Both the position numbers and the translations under genes were made by a program. From Achromobacter sp. UMC46 (GTDB taxonomy: Bacteria; Pseudomonadota; Gammaproteobacteria; Burkholderiales; Burkholderiaceae_B), in the NCBI RefSeq assembly GCF_014170335.1, contig NZ_LZZS01000004.1, forward strand, positions 972,395 through 1,036,394: a stretch of DNA of 64,000 nt, read 5' to 3'. Below are positions 27,432 to 37,750 of this stretch, one piece after another (position 1 is the first letter of the stretch; the number at the start of each line of letters is the position of its first letter). The notes beneath the pieces were generated by a model. That model was not told where the DNA came from and made no database searches. It worked only from the letters and a program-made list of their open reading frames with translations.

Positions 27432-28820
27432 TCAGCTTCCCTTCTGCGCGCGGGCCATGTAGTCGATGGTCAGGTTCGACAAGGCGCGCACGCCGTTGAT
27501 CAGGCCCGATTCATCCACGTAGAAGCGCGGCGAGTGGTTGGGGGCGGCCTTCTCCACGTCGGTGCCTTTGGGCGTTACGCCCAGGTAGAAGAACATGCCG
27601 GGCACCTTCTCCTGGTAGAAGGAAAAGTCTTCCGACGCGGTGGACTTCGGCTGCAGGCCGTAGTTGCCTTCACCGGCCACGCGGCGCAAGGTGGACCCCA
27701 TTTTTTCGGTCAACGCCGGGTTGTTGACGGTGGCGTTGTAGAGTTCGACCACGCGCACGTCGGCCTTTGCGCCGGCGCTTTGCGCGATCATTTCGGCGGT
27801 GCGCGTGATGCGCTGGTGGATGTCCTTCTTCATGCCTTCGTCATACGTGCGGATGGTGCCCGTCATGGCGACGTTGTCCGGCACGATGTTCATGCGGTTG
27901 CCGCCGTGGATCGCGCCCACGGTGATGACGGCCGGCTCCAGCATGCTGTTGATCTGGCGGCTGGGGATGGTCTGCAAGCCCAGGATGATCTGCGAGCTGA
28001 CGACGATGGGGTCGATGCCGGACCACGGGCGCGCGCCGTGCGTCTGCTTGCCGGTGACGTCGATCCAGAACTGGTCGGCGGCGGCCATGGCCGGGCCGCT
28101 GCGCCACGACAGCCAGCCGGCCGGGTAGGCGCTGGACACGTGCAGGCCGAAGATGGCGTCCACTTTGGGATTCTCCAGCACGCCTTCCTGCACCATCATC
28201 TTGGCGCCCCAGATCTTCTTGCCGTCGGGCTCGAAGTCGGCCGGGCTTTCCTCGGCGGGCTGGAAAATGAATTTCACGCTGCCGGGCAGCTGGTCTTTCA
28301 TGCCCGCCAGGACTTCAGCCGTGGCCATCAGGATGGCGGTGTGGGTGTCGTGGCCGCAGGCGTGCATCACGTCCACTTCCTTGCCCAGATAGGTGCCTTT
28401 GGCCTTCGACGCGAAGGGCACGTCCACTTGCTCTTTGACGGGCAGCGCGTCCATGTCGGCGCGCAGCGCCACGACCGGGCCAGGCTTGCCGCCCTTGAGC
28501 ACGGCGACGACGCCCGTGCCCGCCACGCCGGTCTTCACGTCCATGCCCAGCGCGCGCAGATGATCCGCTACGAGTTTGGCCGTGCGCGATTCCTGGTTGC
28601 CCAGTTCGGGGTGCTGATGGATGTCGCGGCGCCAGGCGATAAGCTTGTCTTCGATCGCTTTGGCGCGCTGGTCGATCTGTGCGGACAGGGCGGCGTCGGG
28701 CGCGGGGGCCAGGGGGCCTTGCGTGCCGGGCGCGCTTTGCGCGGCGGCGGGGCCGGCCATCAGCAGGTGGGCGGCCAGCGCCAGGGGGGCCAGCCGGAAC
28801 AACGTCTTGCGGGACTGCAT
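27432..28820 (-). CDS. Exported M20D family amidohydrolase/peptidase
   Basis: The protein has 462 residues with a signal peptide ending near GPAAA-QSAPGTQG, so it acts outside the cytoplasm. The M20D core begins at about residue 60 (RRDIHQHPELG) and has the metal site HACGHDTHTAILM, FQPAEE and VTGKQTHGARPW. The family includes IAA-amino acid hydrolases and aminoacylase-like enzymes that cleave N-acyl amino acids. A strong GAGGAG precedes the start. Its periplasmic location and the next genes (Bug receptor, esterase) suggest scavenging of acylated compounds. Confidence 0.85.
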   Translation of the reverse strand: MQSRKTLFRLAPLALAAHLLMAGPAAAQSAPGTQGPLAPAPDAALSAQIDQRAKAIEDKLIAWRRDIHQHPELGNQESRTAKLVADHLRALGMDVKTGVAGTGVVAVLKGGKPGPVVALRADMDALPVKEQVDVPFASKAKGTYLGKEVDVMHACGHDTHTAILMATAEVLAGMKDQLPGSVKFIFQPAEESPADFEPDGKKIWGAKMMVQEGVLENPKVDAIFGLHVSSAYPAGWLSWRSGPAMAAADQFWIDVTGKQTHGARPWSGIDPIVVSSQIILGLQTIPSRQINSMLEPAVITVGAIHGGNRMNIVPDNVAMTGTIRTYDEGMKKDIHQRITRTAEMIAQSAGAKADVRVVELYNATVNNPALTEKMGSTLRRVAGEGNYGLQPKSTASEDFSFYQEKVPGMFFYLGVTPKGTDVEKAAPNHSPRFYVDESGLINGVRALSNLTIDYMARAQKGS

Positions 28821-28910
28821 GGTCTTCTCCTCGTGGTTGTTAACCTGTTATTGGGTGAGGATCTTACCCAAGCGTCGCGCGGCCGGCAGCTTTGTTACGG
28901 ATGCTTAAAA

Positions 28911-29051
28911 TCACCGCGGTTTGATTCCGGAAGGTGGAATTCCGTGCGCGACGATGCCCAACGGCACCGCCGCGAGCCCCATGCCCAGGCCCAGCATCAT
29001 CATCAACGACCCGGACACCAGCCAGGGCGTATGCGCCTCGAACCGCATCAT
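28911..29051 (-). CDS. Small hydrophobic protein (uncertain)
   Basis: This 46-codon frame begins MMRFEAHTPWLVSGSLMMML and ends after one long hydrophobic segment (about residues 9-35). It lies in the 308-bp gap between the M20D gene and the second Bug receptor gene and is preceded on its own strand by a 15-bp tandem repeat. The segment looks like a single membrane helix, perhaps the tail of a decayed transporter or a true small membrane protein. There is no convincing ribosome-binding site. Confidence 0.3.
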   Translation of the reverse strand: MMRFEAHTPWLVSGSLMMMLGLGMGLAAVPLGIVAHGIPPSGIKPR

Positions 29052-29055
29052 GGCC

Positions 29056-29115
29056 GGCATGGGCCGCCCCGGCATGGGCCGCCCCGGCATGGGCCGCCCC
29101 GGCATGGGCCGCCCC
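29056..29115. repeat. Four perfect 15-bp tandem repeats
   Basis: The unit GGCATGGGCCGCCCC occurs four times in a row and then decays (GGCCTAGGG). It lies just before the end of the second Bug receptor gene on the minus strand, in the same reading frame as the small hydrophobic gene. The 15-bp period is a multiple of three and would encode a five-residue repeat. The array may vary in copy number between strains. Confidence 0.9.
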
Positions 29116-29128
29116 GGCCTAGGGAGGC

Positions 29129-30076
29129 CTACTGCAGCTTGATGCCCAGTTCCTTGATCAACGGCGCCATCTCGGCGCGGTCCGCTTCGATCGTCGCGCC
29201 CAGTTCTTCCGGCGAACTGCCGATCGGGATCATGCCCAGCGTTTCCATCTGCGTTCGCATCGCGGGGTCTTTCAAGATGTCGGACACCGACTTCTGGATC
29301 AGCGCCACGCGTTCCTTCGGCACGCCGGCAGGCGCCATCAAACCGATCCACGGCTGCGGCGCATAGTCCAGCCCAGATTCCTTCAGCGTCGGCGTGCCAG
29401 GCAGGCCGCCGAAGCGTTCGGGGCTGGTGATGGCGATGGCGCGCAGACGGCCGCTGTCGATCAGGCCTTTGGCGCTGGACGGCGCATCCAGGCCCACATC
29501 CAGCTGGCCGCCGATCAAGTCGTTCTGCGTCTTGCCGGACGAGGACGACGGCACGTACAGCGCCTTGACGCCGGCACGCCGGGCCGTCTGTTCCCACACC
29601 AGATGAAACGCCGTGCCGATCGAGAACGAACCCACGCTCAGACTGCGCGCGCGGCTTTCGCGCACGAAGTCTTCCCAGGTCTTGATCGGGCTGTCCTTGG
29701 CCACGATGAAGATGAACGGCGTGCGGGCCACCAGCGAGATCGGCTGCAGGTCTTTCTGCGTGTCGAAGGGCAGGGCGTCGACCGCGAACGGCACGATGGT
29801 GACGGTGGACGCGACCACCATGCCCAGCGTGTAGCCGTCGGGCGCGGACTTGACGAGCGCGCTGGTGCTGATGATGCCAGAGGCGCCCGGCCGGTTCTCC
29901 ACCACCACGGGCTGCCCCCAGGCGGCGCCCAGCTTGCTGGCCAGCACGCGCAGCATCACGTCCACCGGTCCGCCCGGCGGGTTGGACACGATGATCTTCA
30001 CGGGCTTGTCGGGATAGGCGGCCGAAGCGGCCAATGGCGCCAGCAGCGCAAGCGCCAGCGCGGTTTGCTTGAACAT
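29129..30076 (-). CDS. Bug-family tripartite tricarboxylate transporter receptor
   Basis: The protein has 315 residues. A short signal peptide (MFKQTALALALLAPLAASA) precedes YPDKPVKIIVSNPPGGPVDV and VVVENRPGASG, the Bug-family hallmark. As with the copy at 21661, no membrane components are adjacent. An AAGGGGAA ribosome-binding site precedes the ATG. It lies 43 bp downstream of the type B esterase gene on the same strand, so the ligand is probably released by, or related to, the ester hydrolysed. Confidence 0.88.
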   Translation of the reverse strand: MFKQTALALALLAPLAASAAYPDKPVKIIVSNPPGGPVDVMLRVLASKLGAAWGQPVVVENRPGASGIISTSALVKSAPDGYTLGMVVASTVTIVPFAVDALPFDTQKDLQPISLVARTPFIFIVAKDSPIKTWEDFVRESRARSLSVGSFSIGTAFHLVWEQTARRAGVKALYVPSSSSGKTQNDLIGGQLDVGLDAPSSAKGLIDSGRLRAIAITSPERFGGLPGTPTLKESGLDYAPQPWIGLMAPAGVPKERVALIQKSVSDILKDPAMRTQMETLGMIPIGSSPEELGATIEADRAEMAPLIKELGIKLQ

Positions 30077-30118
30077 GGAATTCCCCTTGTATTGTGGATG
30101 TGTGCGGTGGCCGCGGAC

Positions 30119-31387
30119 TCAGGCCAGGACTTGCAGGTGCGGCGCCATCGGCCAGCCGGGCGCGTCGCCGCGGATGAACGCGATCCACGCTGCCTGAGTG
30201 TCCCGCGTCAGTTGGACGGCCTCGGTCTCGGGCAATCCGGCCAGCATGGGGGCGGCGTAGGCGTCGACGGTGTCGAAGACGAATGGCAGCTCGATGCAGT
30301 GGCAGGCGCCAAAGCGCGTCGTCGGCGCGACGTCGAAGCGCGCCAGCCAGGCTTGCCGGCCGCTCGCCACGGCGTCCGCGGCCCATTGGCGGGCAGGCGC
30401 GCCGAAGACCTGCTCGCCGGCTTGCCGGCCTTCCGCATCGGCCGCGTGGCCAGGAAAGGCCGCCATTTCGTCGCGGGTATAGGCCACCAGCACATCCGCG
30501 CGGGAAGCGGCCCGTTGCAGCGCGGGCGCGATGTCTTGCGGCAGCACTTGGCCGTCCAGCACGGGGCAGAACTGACTGCGGCTGCTGCCCTCGGCGCGCA
30601 GCACGTCCTGAACGTCCGGGGCTTGCTGCGCGGCCAACAGCGCGGCTACGGGCAAGCTGCGCGCCGCGTCCAATGATCCGGCGCCGGCGGCTTGCAGGAA
30701 CGCCTGCCCCAGCGCGTCGGCTTGCGCGGCGCTGCGAAAGCCCCGGCCCAACGCCGCGCTTTGCAGGATGGCCCGCGAGAAGCGGGGCCGCCGCGCCAGC
30801 ATTGCGCAGATCGAAGACGCGCCTGCCGATTGGCCCATGACCGTGATTCGTTCGGGGTCGCCGCCCAGGTCCTGGATGTTGTCCAGCACCCAGTCGATGG
30901 CTGCTTCCTGGTCCAGCAGGCCGACGTTGGCGGTTTGCCCGGGCACGTATAGCCAGCCCAGTGCGGCCAGCCGGTAGTTGACGCCCACGACCACCAGGTC
31001 GCCGCGGGCCGCAAGATGAGAACCGTCGTACCAGTCCAGCGCGCCGCCGCCGCTTTGCCAGGCGCCGCCGTGTAGCCACACCACCACGGGCCGCCGCGCG
31101 GCGTCCGCGCCGGGCGTCCACACGGTCAGGTGCAGGCAGTCTTCGGATTGCGGCGCGTCGAAATCGCCCATCGCGCCGCGCAGCCGCGACGGCAGTTGCG
31201 GCGCCACGGGCCCGGGCCGCGTGGCGTCGAGCGGGCCGCGCCATGCCGCGGGTTGCGGCGGCGAAAAGCGCAGCTCGCCCACGGGGGCTTGCGCATAGGG
31301 AATAGCGTGATAACGGCAAATGCCGCCCGCATCGCGCACGCCAGTCAGCGTGCCGGCCTGCAGCACCGCCTGGACGGTCTGATTCAT
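30119..31387 (-). CDS. Type B carboxylesterase
   Basis: The protein has 422 residues with the alpha/beta-hydrolase type B architecture: oxyanion motif HGGAW (106-110), EDCLHLTVWTP, nucleophile in GQSAGASS (Ser187), and the catalytic His in the CHCIELPFVF context (about residue 362). It is shorter than para-nitrobenzyl esterases (~480-500), mainly in the lid region. There is no signal peptide, so it is cytoplasmic. It hydrolyses carboxylic esters; the substrate is unknown. It is followed by the Bug receptor gene. Confidence 0.83.
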   Translation of the reverse strand: MNQTVQAVLQAGTLTGVRDAGGICRYHAIPYAQAPVGELRFSPPQPAAWRGPLDATRPGPVAPQLPSRLRGAMGDFDAPQSEDCLHLTVWTPGADAARRPVVVWLHGGAWQSGGGALDWYDGSHLAARGDLVVVGVNYRLAALGWLYVPGQTANVGLLDQEAAIDWVLDNIQDLGGDPERITVMGQSAGASSICAMLARRPRFSRAILQSAALGRGFRSAAQADALGQAFLQAAGAGSLDAARSLPVAALLAAQQAPDVQDVLRAEGSSRSQFCPVLDGQVLPQDIAPALQRAASRADVLVAYTRDEMAAFPGHAADAEGRQAGEQVFGAPARQWAADAVASGRQAWLARFDVAPTTRFGACHCIELPFVFDTVDAYAAPMLAGLPETEAVQLTRDTQAAWIAFIRGDAPGWPMAPHLQVLA

Positions 31388-31528
31388 ATCCTGCCCCTTG
31401 CCTCGTTGTTATGCGGCCGGCGCCGGAAGGCGCCGCGGCCGTGGGGCTATGGTAGGGAGGATCGGGGCAGGGCAGCCATGCCGGTTTTGAACATTGCCAT
31501 GCGGAACCCGCATGGCTTCCGGCGTGGC

Positions 31529-32524
<996 letters not shown>

Positions 32525-33460
32525 CTACGCGGCCAGCGCGATGTTGTCCGCCTGGATGGCCTGCCGGACCTGTTCGGCGAAAGCGCGGGCCTGTTGCGTG
32601 CTGGGGCGGTCGCGGCGCCAGATGGCGGCCAAGGGCGATTTTCCGATGGCGGGGCGCGCGGGCAGCACGACGAGTTCGCCGCGGGCCTGGCGGACGGCCG
32701 CCACGCTGCCTGGCAGCATCCACAGATAATGCCCGTCCAGCAGCATTTCGCGGCCGAACTCCATGGACAGGGCGCCGATCATATCCGGAATCGCCAGACC
32801 GGCGTTGCGCAGCGAGACTTCCAGTTCGCCCCGTATGCGGCTGCCCGGCAACGCGGTGATCCACGGATAGGCCACGTAGTCCGCCAGCGTGGCGTCCGCC
32901 CGCCCGGCCAACGGATGGTCGGTGGCACAGGCTAGCACCACGGGATCTTCCAGCAAGGTGGTCGACCGGTAGATCTGCGGGTTGACGGTGGATGAAAAAC
33001 GGCTGATCAGCACGTCCAGCGCGCCGGCGTCCAGGTCTTCGATCAGGCGTTCGTGCGTGCCGATCTCGATGGTCAATGTAATGCGGGGATAGGCTTGCCG
33101 GAAGTCGCGCGCCGCCTGCGCCACCGGCCAGCCCGCGAACATCGAAAAGCACCCCACGGTCAGGCTGCCTTCGTCGCCGCGCGACATGGCGGCCAGGTCG
33201 ATCTCGGCTTTGCGGAAGTCGGTCAGCAGCAGGCGGGCATGGCGGCACATGGCATCGCCCAGCGGCGTGCAGGTGGTGCCTTTGGCCGTGCGCTCGAACA
33301 GGCGTGCTCCAACCAGTTCTTCGATTTCGGCGATGGCGCGCGACAGGCCGGATTGCGTGCTGTGCAACTGCGCCGCCGCCTTGGACAAATTGCCCAATTC
33401 AGAGACGGTCAGCACGATTTCCAGGTGCCGGATGCGGAGTTTGCCTCGGAAGGGTGTCAT
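32525..33460 (-). CDS. LysR family transcriptional regulator
   Basis: The protein has 311 residues. The N-terminal HTH (RIRHLEIVLTVSELGNLSKA, TQSGLSRAIAEIEELVGARL) is followed by the LysR effector-binding domain. The C-terminus is GC-rich and Ala/Arg-rich but complete. It reads in the same direction as the deaminase gene and starts divergent from the lipoprotein gene at 33616, so its target could be either. Confidence 0.88.
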   Translation of the reverse strand: MTPFRGKLRIRHLEIVLTVSELGNLSKAAAQLHSTQSGLSRAIAEIEELVGARLFERTAKGTTCTPLGDAMCRHARLLLTDFRKAEIDLAAMSRGDEGSLTVGCFSMFAGWPVAQAARDFRQAYPRITLTIEIGTHERLIEDLDAGALDVLISRFSSTVNPQIYRSTTLLEDPVVLACATDHPLAGRADATLADYVAYPWITALPGSRIRGELEVSLRNAGLAIPDMIGALSMEFGREMLLDGHYLWMLPGSVAAVRQARGELVVLPARPAIGKSPLAAIWRRDRPSTQQARAFAEQVRQAIQADNIALAA

Positions 33461-33615
33461 GGCGCGGGGTCGGGGGCGATGAGCCGATTATTCTCCCGCG
33501 CCGGGCGCTTGGCAACGGCCGCGCGGGATTCGGATATAGTTCGTCGCCAGGTAGAACACCGGATACGGGGCGCACGCAGCGGGCGTCGCGCGAAGCCGGC
33601 TAGAAGGAGACAGCC

Positions 33616-34323
33616 ATGAATGCAGCAGTGCGTGGCGCGCGGCGGACGATTCCGCTTGCCGCAGCGGGGCTGATGGCGCTGGCCTTGAGCGCTTGCGGCG
33701 TGGCCAAGGTAGACGAGGTCTCGGTCAAGTGGCCGCCCTTTCGTGACGGCACGCCCGTGGTGTTGCCCTCGGACCCGGCGCAATGCCCGGACCTGGCGGG
33801 CACGTACCGGACGCAGGGCGAGTACCGCTCGGGCGACCGCGACACCAAGTCGTTGAACGACCTGCGCACTTTCTTGAGCTACCCGCTGGACCTTCAGGGC
33901 ATGCGCGACAATGTGCTGCCCGAATGGCAGTCGACGCCCGACGCCACAGTGGCCTTTACGCCCGCCGCCGGTGGATGGGACGTCCTGGCCCTGGACGGGC
34001 GCGGGGCGCGGTCGGCTGCGTATTTGCCCTTGCTGAACGGCGCGCAGGATCCGGGCGCCTTGGCCCGGGACGCCAGGCCGGGCGTCCCGGACGGCATCCG
34101 CCGCCACACCGGTTGCGCACAGGGCCGGCTGTGGGTCAGCGTGCGGCACGACTGGCGCCAGTACGAATCCATGGGAGTGCGGCGGCATGTGGCGCTGTTT
34201 CGCCCCGAGGCCGGCGGCCTGCTGGTCACCGTGCGGCGCGAGTCCGATTCCATCGGCCTGCTGCCCTGGTATTCCAACGAAAGCAGCGTGTTCCAGTACT
34301 GGTTCGCGCCGGTCGCGCCATAA
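33616..34323 (+). CDS. Lipoprotein of unknown function
   Basis: The protein has 235 residues. The signal peptide carries the lipobox LSAC (MALALSACGVAKV). The rest is Trp-, Asp- and Arg-rich without recognised domains, and a central segment AQCPDLAGTYRT hints at a beta-rich fold. AGAAGGAGACAG precedes the ATG. It is followed by a small single-pass protein and a MATE exporter on the same strand; function unknown. Confidence 0.7.
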   Translation: MNAAVRGARRTIPLAAAGLMALALSACGVAKVDEVSVKWPPFRDGTPVVLPSDPAQCPDLAGTYRTQGEYRSGDRDTKSLNDLRTFLSYPLDLQGMRDNVLPEWQSTPDATVAFTPAAGGWDVLALDGRGARSAAYLPLLNGAQDPGALARDARPGVPDGIRRHTGCAQGRLWVSVRHDWRQYESMGVRRHVALFRPEAGGLLVTVRRESDSIGLLPWYSNESSVFQYWFAPVAP

Positions 34324-34385
34324 GCGCGGTTTCCGGCTTTCCTTCATTCCCAAGCGGCCAAGGCCGCGATCGACCTGAATGCGCA

Positions 34386-34748
34386 ATGACCCGTAAAAGC
34401 TTGTCCGTCTCGATCGTTCTCCTGCTGTTGTTCGTGGCGCTGACCGCGCTGTTCTGGCGGCACCAGTTCGCGAACACGCCGCCTTCGCTGCGCGACCAGG
34501 TAGGCGGTGAACTGAGCGGCGACACGCATATCTACGGCGAGTCGCCGCGCCAGGACGCCCTGGCGCAGCGCGCCTTGCTGGCCGACGCGCAGCGCGGCAA
34601 CCCCGGCGCCCAGTTCATGCAGGCCATGATCCTTGAACCGGTGGACATGAAGGCGGCGCTGGGCTGGTACGAGGCGGCAGCGGCGCAGGGCTACGAGGCC
34701 GCCATCGATCGGTTGCGGCAGCTGCGCGAGCAGCCCGCGGCGCGGTAG
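34386..34748 (+). CDS. Single-pass protein with Sel1-like repeat
   Basis: The protein has 120 residues. One N-terminal membrane helix (SLSVSIVLLLLFVALTALFW) is followed by a short tail whose second half (GNPGAQFMQAMILEPVDMKAALGWYEAAAAQGYEAA) reads as one Sel1-like repeat. Such repeats bind other proteins. The ATG at 34386 has no obvious ribosome-binding site. It sits between a lipoprotein gene and a MATE gene, possibly one unit. Confidence 0.55.
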   Translation: MTRKSLSVSIVLLLLFVALTALFWRHQFANTPPSLRDQVGGELSGDTHIYGESPRQDALAQRALLADAQRGNPGAQFMQAMILEPVDMKAALGWYEAAAAQGYEAAIDRLRQLREQPAAR

Positions 34749-34756
34749 GCCGGACC

Positions 34757-36139
34757 TTGGCCTCTCTCGCCACCTCTGCCGCCGCCACTGCCGATCCGCG
34801 CGCCCGCTTCGTGTCCGGGCCCCTGGGCCCGCATGTCCTGGAGATGATCCTCACGGGCTGGGCAAGCATGCTGGCCGTCTTCGCGGTGGAATTCCTGTCG
34901 CTGTTTTACCTGGGCACGTTGAAGGACGAGGCGGTGCTGGGCGCGGTCGGATTCGGTTCGATGACGCAGTTCACGATCACGTCGGTGTGCATCGGCGTCA
35001 CCGTGGGCGGCGCGGCGCTGGTGTCGCGGGCGCTTGGGTCCGGCGACGCGCGGCGCGCGCGGACGCTGGCCGGGGCGTCGCTGATCCTGATGGCGGGATC
35101 GGCGGTGGCGGCCGGGGCGGTCTTCCTGGCGGCGATCGGGCCATTCACCGCGGCCATCGGGCTGGCGCAAGACGTGCGCGGGCACTTGCTGTCGTACGTA
35201 TTGATTACCACGCCCTTCGCGGTGGTGATGGGCATCGGCATGATGCTGTCCAACCTGCTGCGCGCGGCCGGCCGCGGCCGCCAGTCCATGTGGGTGCTGC
35301 TGGCGGGCACTGCCACGGTGGCCGTGCTGGACCCCATCGTCATCTTCGTGCTGGACGGCGGCATGGCGGGCATTGCCTGGGCGGGCGGCGTGGGCCGCCT
35401 GGCCACGGTGGCGCTGGGCGCCTGGCTGGTGTTCCGCACGCATCGCCTGGTGGCGTGGCCGGCCTTGCGCGCCTTGCGAGCAGACCTGGCGGCAATCGGC
35501 AAGATCGCGTTGCCCGCCGCGCTGACCACGCTGGCGACGCCGGCGGCGGTGATCTTCACCGTCTCGACCTATGCCAGCTTCGGCCCCAGCGTGATCGCGG
35601 GCGCCACGGTGGTCGACCGCGTGCTGCAACTGGCCTATTCGCTGTTCTTCGTGCTGCCGGGCGCCATTGGCCCCATTCTTGGCCAGAACCTGGGCTCGGG
35701 GCAATGGGACCGCGTGAAACAGACCGTAAGGCTGACATCGCGGTGGGCCTTGTTCTACGGCTTTGCCGCTGCCACGGTACTGGCGGTGCTGGCGCCCTGG
35801 GTGCCCGACGTGTTCCAGGTCACCGGCCCGGGGCGCGACCTGATCATCTTCTTCTGCCGCTACGGCAGCTTCGCCTGGGCGGTGAACAGCCTTTTCTTCG
35901 TGTCGATCGCCGTGTTCAATAACCTGGGCTACGCGGCCTATTCCACGGTCATCGGCTGGTTGCGCGCTACGCTGGGCACCTTGCCGTTCGTGTGGCTGGG
36001 CGCGCACTACGGCGGCCCCGAGGGCGTGATGCTGGGGCAGACCCTGGGCTTCGCCTTGTTCAGCGTGATCGCCATGGTGGTCTGCCTGCGCGTGCTGCGC
36101 GAACCGCCGGCCGCGCTGAAGGGCAGACCGGCCGCCTGA
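34757..36139 (+). CDS. MATE family multidrug efflux protein
   Basis: This 460-residue, twelve-helix inner-membrane exporter of the MATE/NorM type has DVRGHLLSYVLI and the LGSGQWDRVKQTVR loop typical of the family. It is a Na+ or H+ antiporter. The start is a TTG at 34757, the only candidate that keeps the first helix complete; the first ATG would cut it off at residue 31. It lies 9 bp downstream of the small Sel1-like protein gene. Confidence 0.82.
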   Translation: MASLATSAAATADPRARFVSGPLGPHVLEMILTGWASMLAVFAVEFLSLFYLGTLKDEAVLGAVGFGSMTQFTITSVCIGVTVGGAALVSRALGSGDARRARTLAGASLILMAGSAVAAGAVFLAAIGPFTAAIGLAQDVRGHLLSYVLITTPFAVVMGIGMMLSNLLRAAGRGRQSMWVLLAGTATVAVLDPIVIFVLDGGMAGIAWAGGVGRLATVALGAWLVFRTHRLVAWPALRALRADLAAIGKIALPAALTTLATPAAVIFTVSTYASFGPSVIAGATVVDRVLQLAYSLFFVLPGAIGPILGQNLGSGQWDRVKQTVRLTSRWALFYGFAAATVLAVLAPWVPDVFQVTGPGRDLIIFFCRYGSFAWAVNSLFFVSIAVFNNLGYAAYSTVIGWLRATLGTLPFVWLGAHYGGPEGVMLGQTLGFALFSVIAMVVCLRVLREPPAALKGRPAA

Positions 36140-36223
36140 CAGGCCCGGGACACCCGCTTGCGGTTCGATTTCGGCGGCTGGTCGCGGTACGATTCCGGCT
36201 GACTTCGATTTTTCAGGATTACC

Positions 36224-37750
36224 ATGCGTCCGCGTTCCTCAGGCCCTCGAATCGATACCCTTTCCCGCGCCTTGCTGGCCGCCGCCGTGATGGCGGCCGC
36301 CGCCGGCGCCGCGCATGCGCAATCGCCCGAATCGGCGACCGGGTCGCGTACCCCGTCGCCCGCACCGGCGCCGGTGCAGCCGGCCTTGACCCCGAAACGC
36401 AGCTTCGATGATGTGACGGCGGCTCAAGACGCGGCAAAGGAACCCGCCGCCACCCCGGCACCGGCCGCCCCGGCCCCGTCCGAGGTTCCCGCCGCGACGG
36501 CGAGCCCGGCCGCAGCCGTGGTCCCTGCCGCCGCGCCGACCGTCATCGTCCCGACCGAGCTGGACACCAAGGCCTGCATCGCGAAGCTGCGCAAGGGCGC
36601 CACCGCCAACGGCCTGACGGTGGCCGACTGGGACAAGTACACCGCCAACGCCAAACTGCTGCCCACGACCGTGGCCTCCGCCAAGGGGCAGCCGGAAGGG
36701 CGCGAAAGCTGGTGGGACTACATCGCCAAGACCGTCGACGACGAGCGCGTCAACGACGGCCGCGCCGTGATGAAGAAGGTCGGGCCGCAACTGGCCGCGA
36801 TCGGCCAGCAGTACCAGGTGGATCCGGCCACGCTCGTCGCCATCTTCGGTATCGAAACGAACTACGGCCGCCAGATCGGCAAGACCGACGTGCTCAACGC
36901 ATGGCTGACGCGCGCCTGCACCGAGAACAAGACGCTGTGGGAAAAGAATGCCTACGCCTCCGTGCGCCTGCTGCGCGACGGCACGGTCCCCGCGGACAGT
37001 TTCGTGGGGTCCTGGAGCGGCGCGTTCGGCATGACGCAGTTCATCCCGACCTCGTTCTACGAATTGGCCGCGGATGGCGACGGTGATGGGCGCATCGACC
37101 TCTACAACTCGCTGCCTGACGCGCTGGCCTCTACCGCCAACCACTTGCGCAAGCGCCGCGCCAAATGGACGCACGGGCTGCCTGCCGTCGTGGAAGTGCG
37201 CGTGCCCGCCGAATTGGCCGCCGCGATCCCGCCTGAACCCGACGCGGAGTACGTGGGTTCGCAAGACCGCCGCACCATCGCGCAATGGGCGCAGGCCGGC
37301 CTGAAGCAAGGCGACGGCTCGGTGCTGAAGCTGCCGTCCGGCAACGACGAACAGGCCTATCTGTTCGCGCCCACCGGCGCCAAGGGCCCGGTCTTCCTGG
37401 CCACCGTGAATTTCGACGCCATCCTGCATTACAACCAGTCGCGCCGCTACGGCCTGGCCGTGTCGCTGCTGCTGAACCGCCTGCAGGGCGGCCCCGGCAT
37501 CGTCGCCGCGTGGCCCACGGACGACCCCGGCCTGTCGCGCGCCGAGATCAAGCAACTGCAGGAAGACCTCTACGGCCGCGGCTACGACATCGGCGTGGCC
37601 GACGGCATTCCGGGCGCCAAGACCCGCGACGCGGTGCGCGCCGAGCAAGAGCGCCGCAACCTGCCGCAGGACGGCCGCGTGGGCAAACGCATTCTGGATG
37701 TCCTGAAGGCCGATCCGCCGTTGGCGGCGCGCGCGCTTCCTCCCAAATGA
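36224..37750 (+). CDS. Lytic murein transglycosylase, MltB type, with C-terminal peptidoglycan-binding domain
   Basis: The protein has 508 residues. A signal peptide (to AHAQS, ~33) and an Ala/Pro-rich linker (about 35-110) lead into the transglycosylase domain. That domain has the catalytic Glu in IFGIETNYGR (E211), the FVGSWSGAFGMTQFIPTSF motif and DGDGDGRIDLYN (an EF-hand-like loop as in MltB/Slt35). The last ~65 residues (SRAEIKQLQEDLYGRGYD) form a PG_binding_1 domain. It cleaves the MurNAc-GlcNAc bond to form 1,6-anhydro products. No lipobox is visible, so it is probably soluble in the periplasm. The gene is coupled by ATGA to the methyltransferase gene. Confidence 0.87.
   Translation: MRPRSSGPRIDTLSRALLAAAVMAAAAGAAHAQSPESATGSRTPSPAPAPVQPALTPKRSFDDVTAAQDAAKEPAATPAPAAPAPSEVPAATASPAAAVVPAAAPTVIVPTELDTKACIAKLRKGATANGLTVADWDKYTANAKLLPTTVASAKGQPEGRESWWDYIAKTVDDERVNDGRAVMKKVGPQLAAIGQQYQVDPATLVAIFGIETNYGRQIGKTDVLNAWLTRACTENKTLWEKNAYASVRLLRDGTVPADSFVGSWSGAFGMTQFIPTSFYELAADGDGDGRIDLYNSLPDALASTANHLRKRRAKWTHGLPAVVEVRVPAELAAAIPPEPDAEYVGSQDRRTIAQWAQAGLKQGDGSVLKLPSGNDEQAYLFAPTGAKGPVFLATVNFDAILHYNQSRRYGLAVSLLLNRLQGGPGIVAAWPTDDPGLSRAEIKQLQEDLYGRGYDIGVADGIPGAKTRDAVRAEQERRNLPQDGRVGKRILDVLKADPPLAARALPPK

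Noticed and set aside
29056..29115. CRISPR array
   Set aside because: The units are 15 bp and adjacent with no spacers; a simple tandem repeat.
25929..29366. A long open frame on the plus strand across several minus-strand genes
   Set aside because: It is a GC-rich mirror of the ABC-D, aspartate dehydrogenase, M20D and receptor genes; its sequence is His/Gly/Arg-biased and has no recognisable domain.
28911..31319. A long minus-strand frame over the second Bug receptor and esterase genes
   Set aside because: It is out of frame with the two well-supported proteins; only its last 46 codons are kept as a possible small protein.
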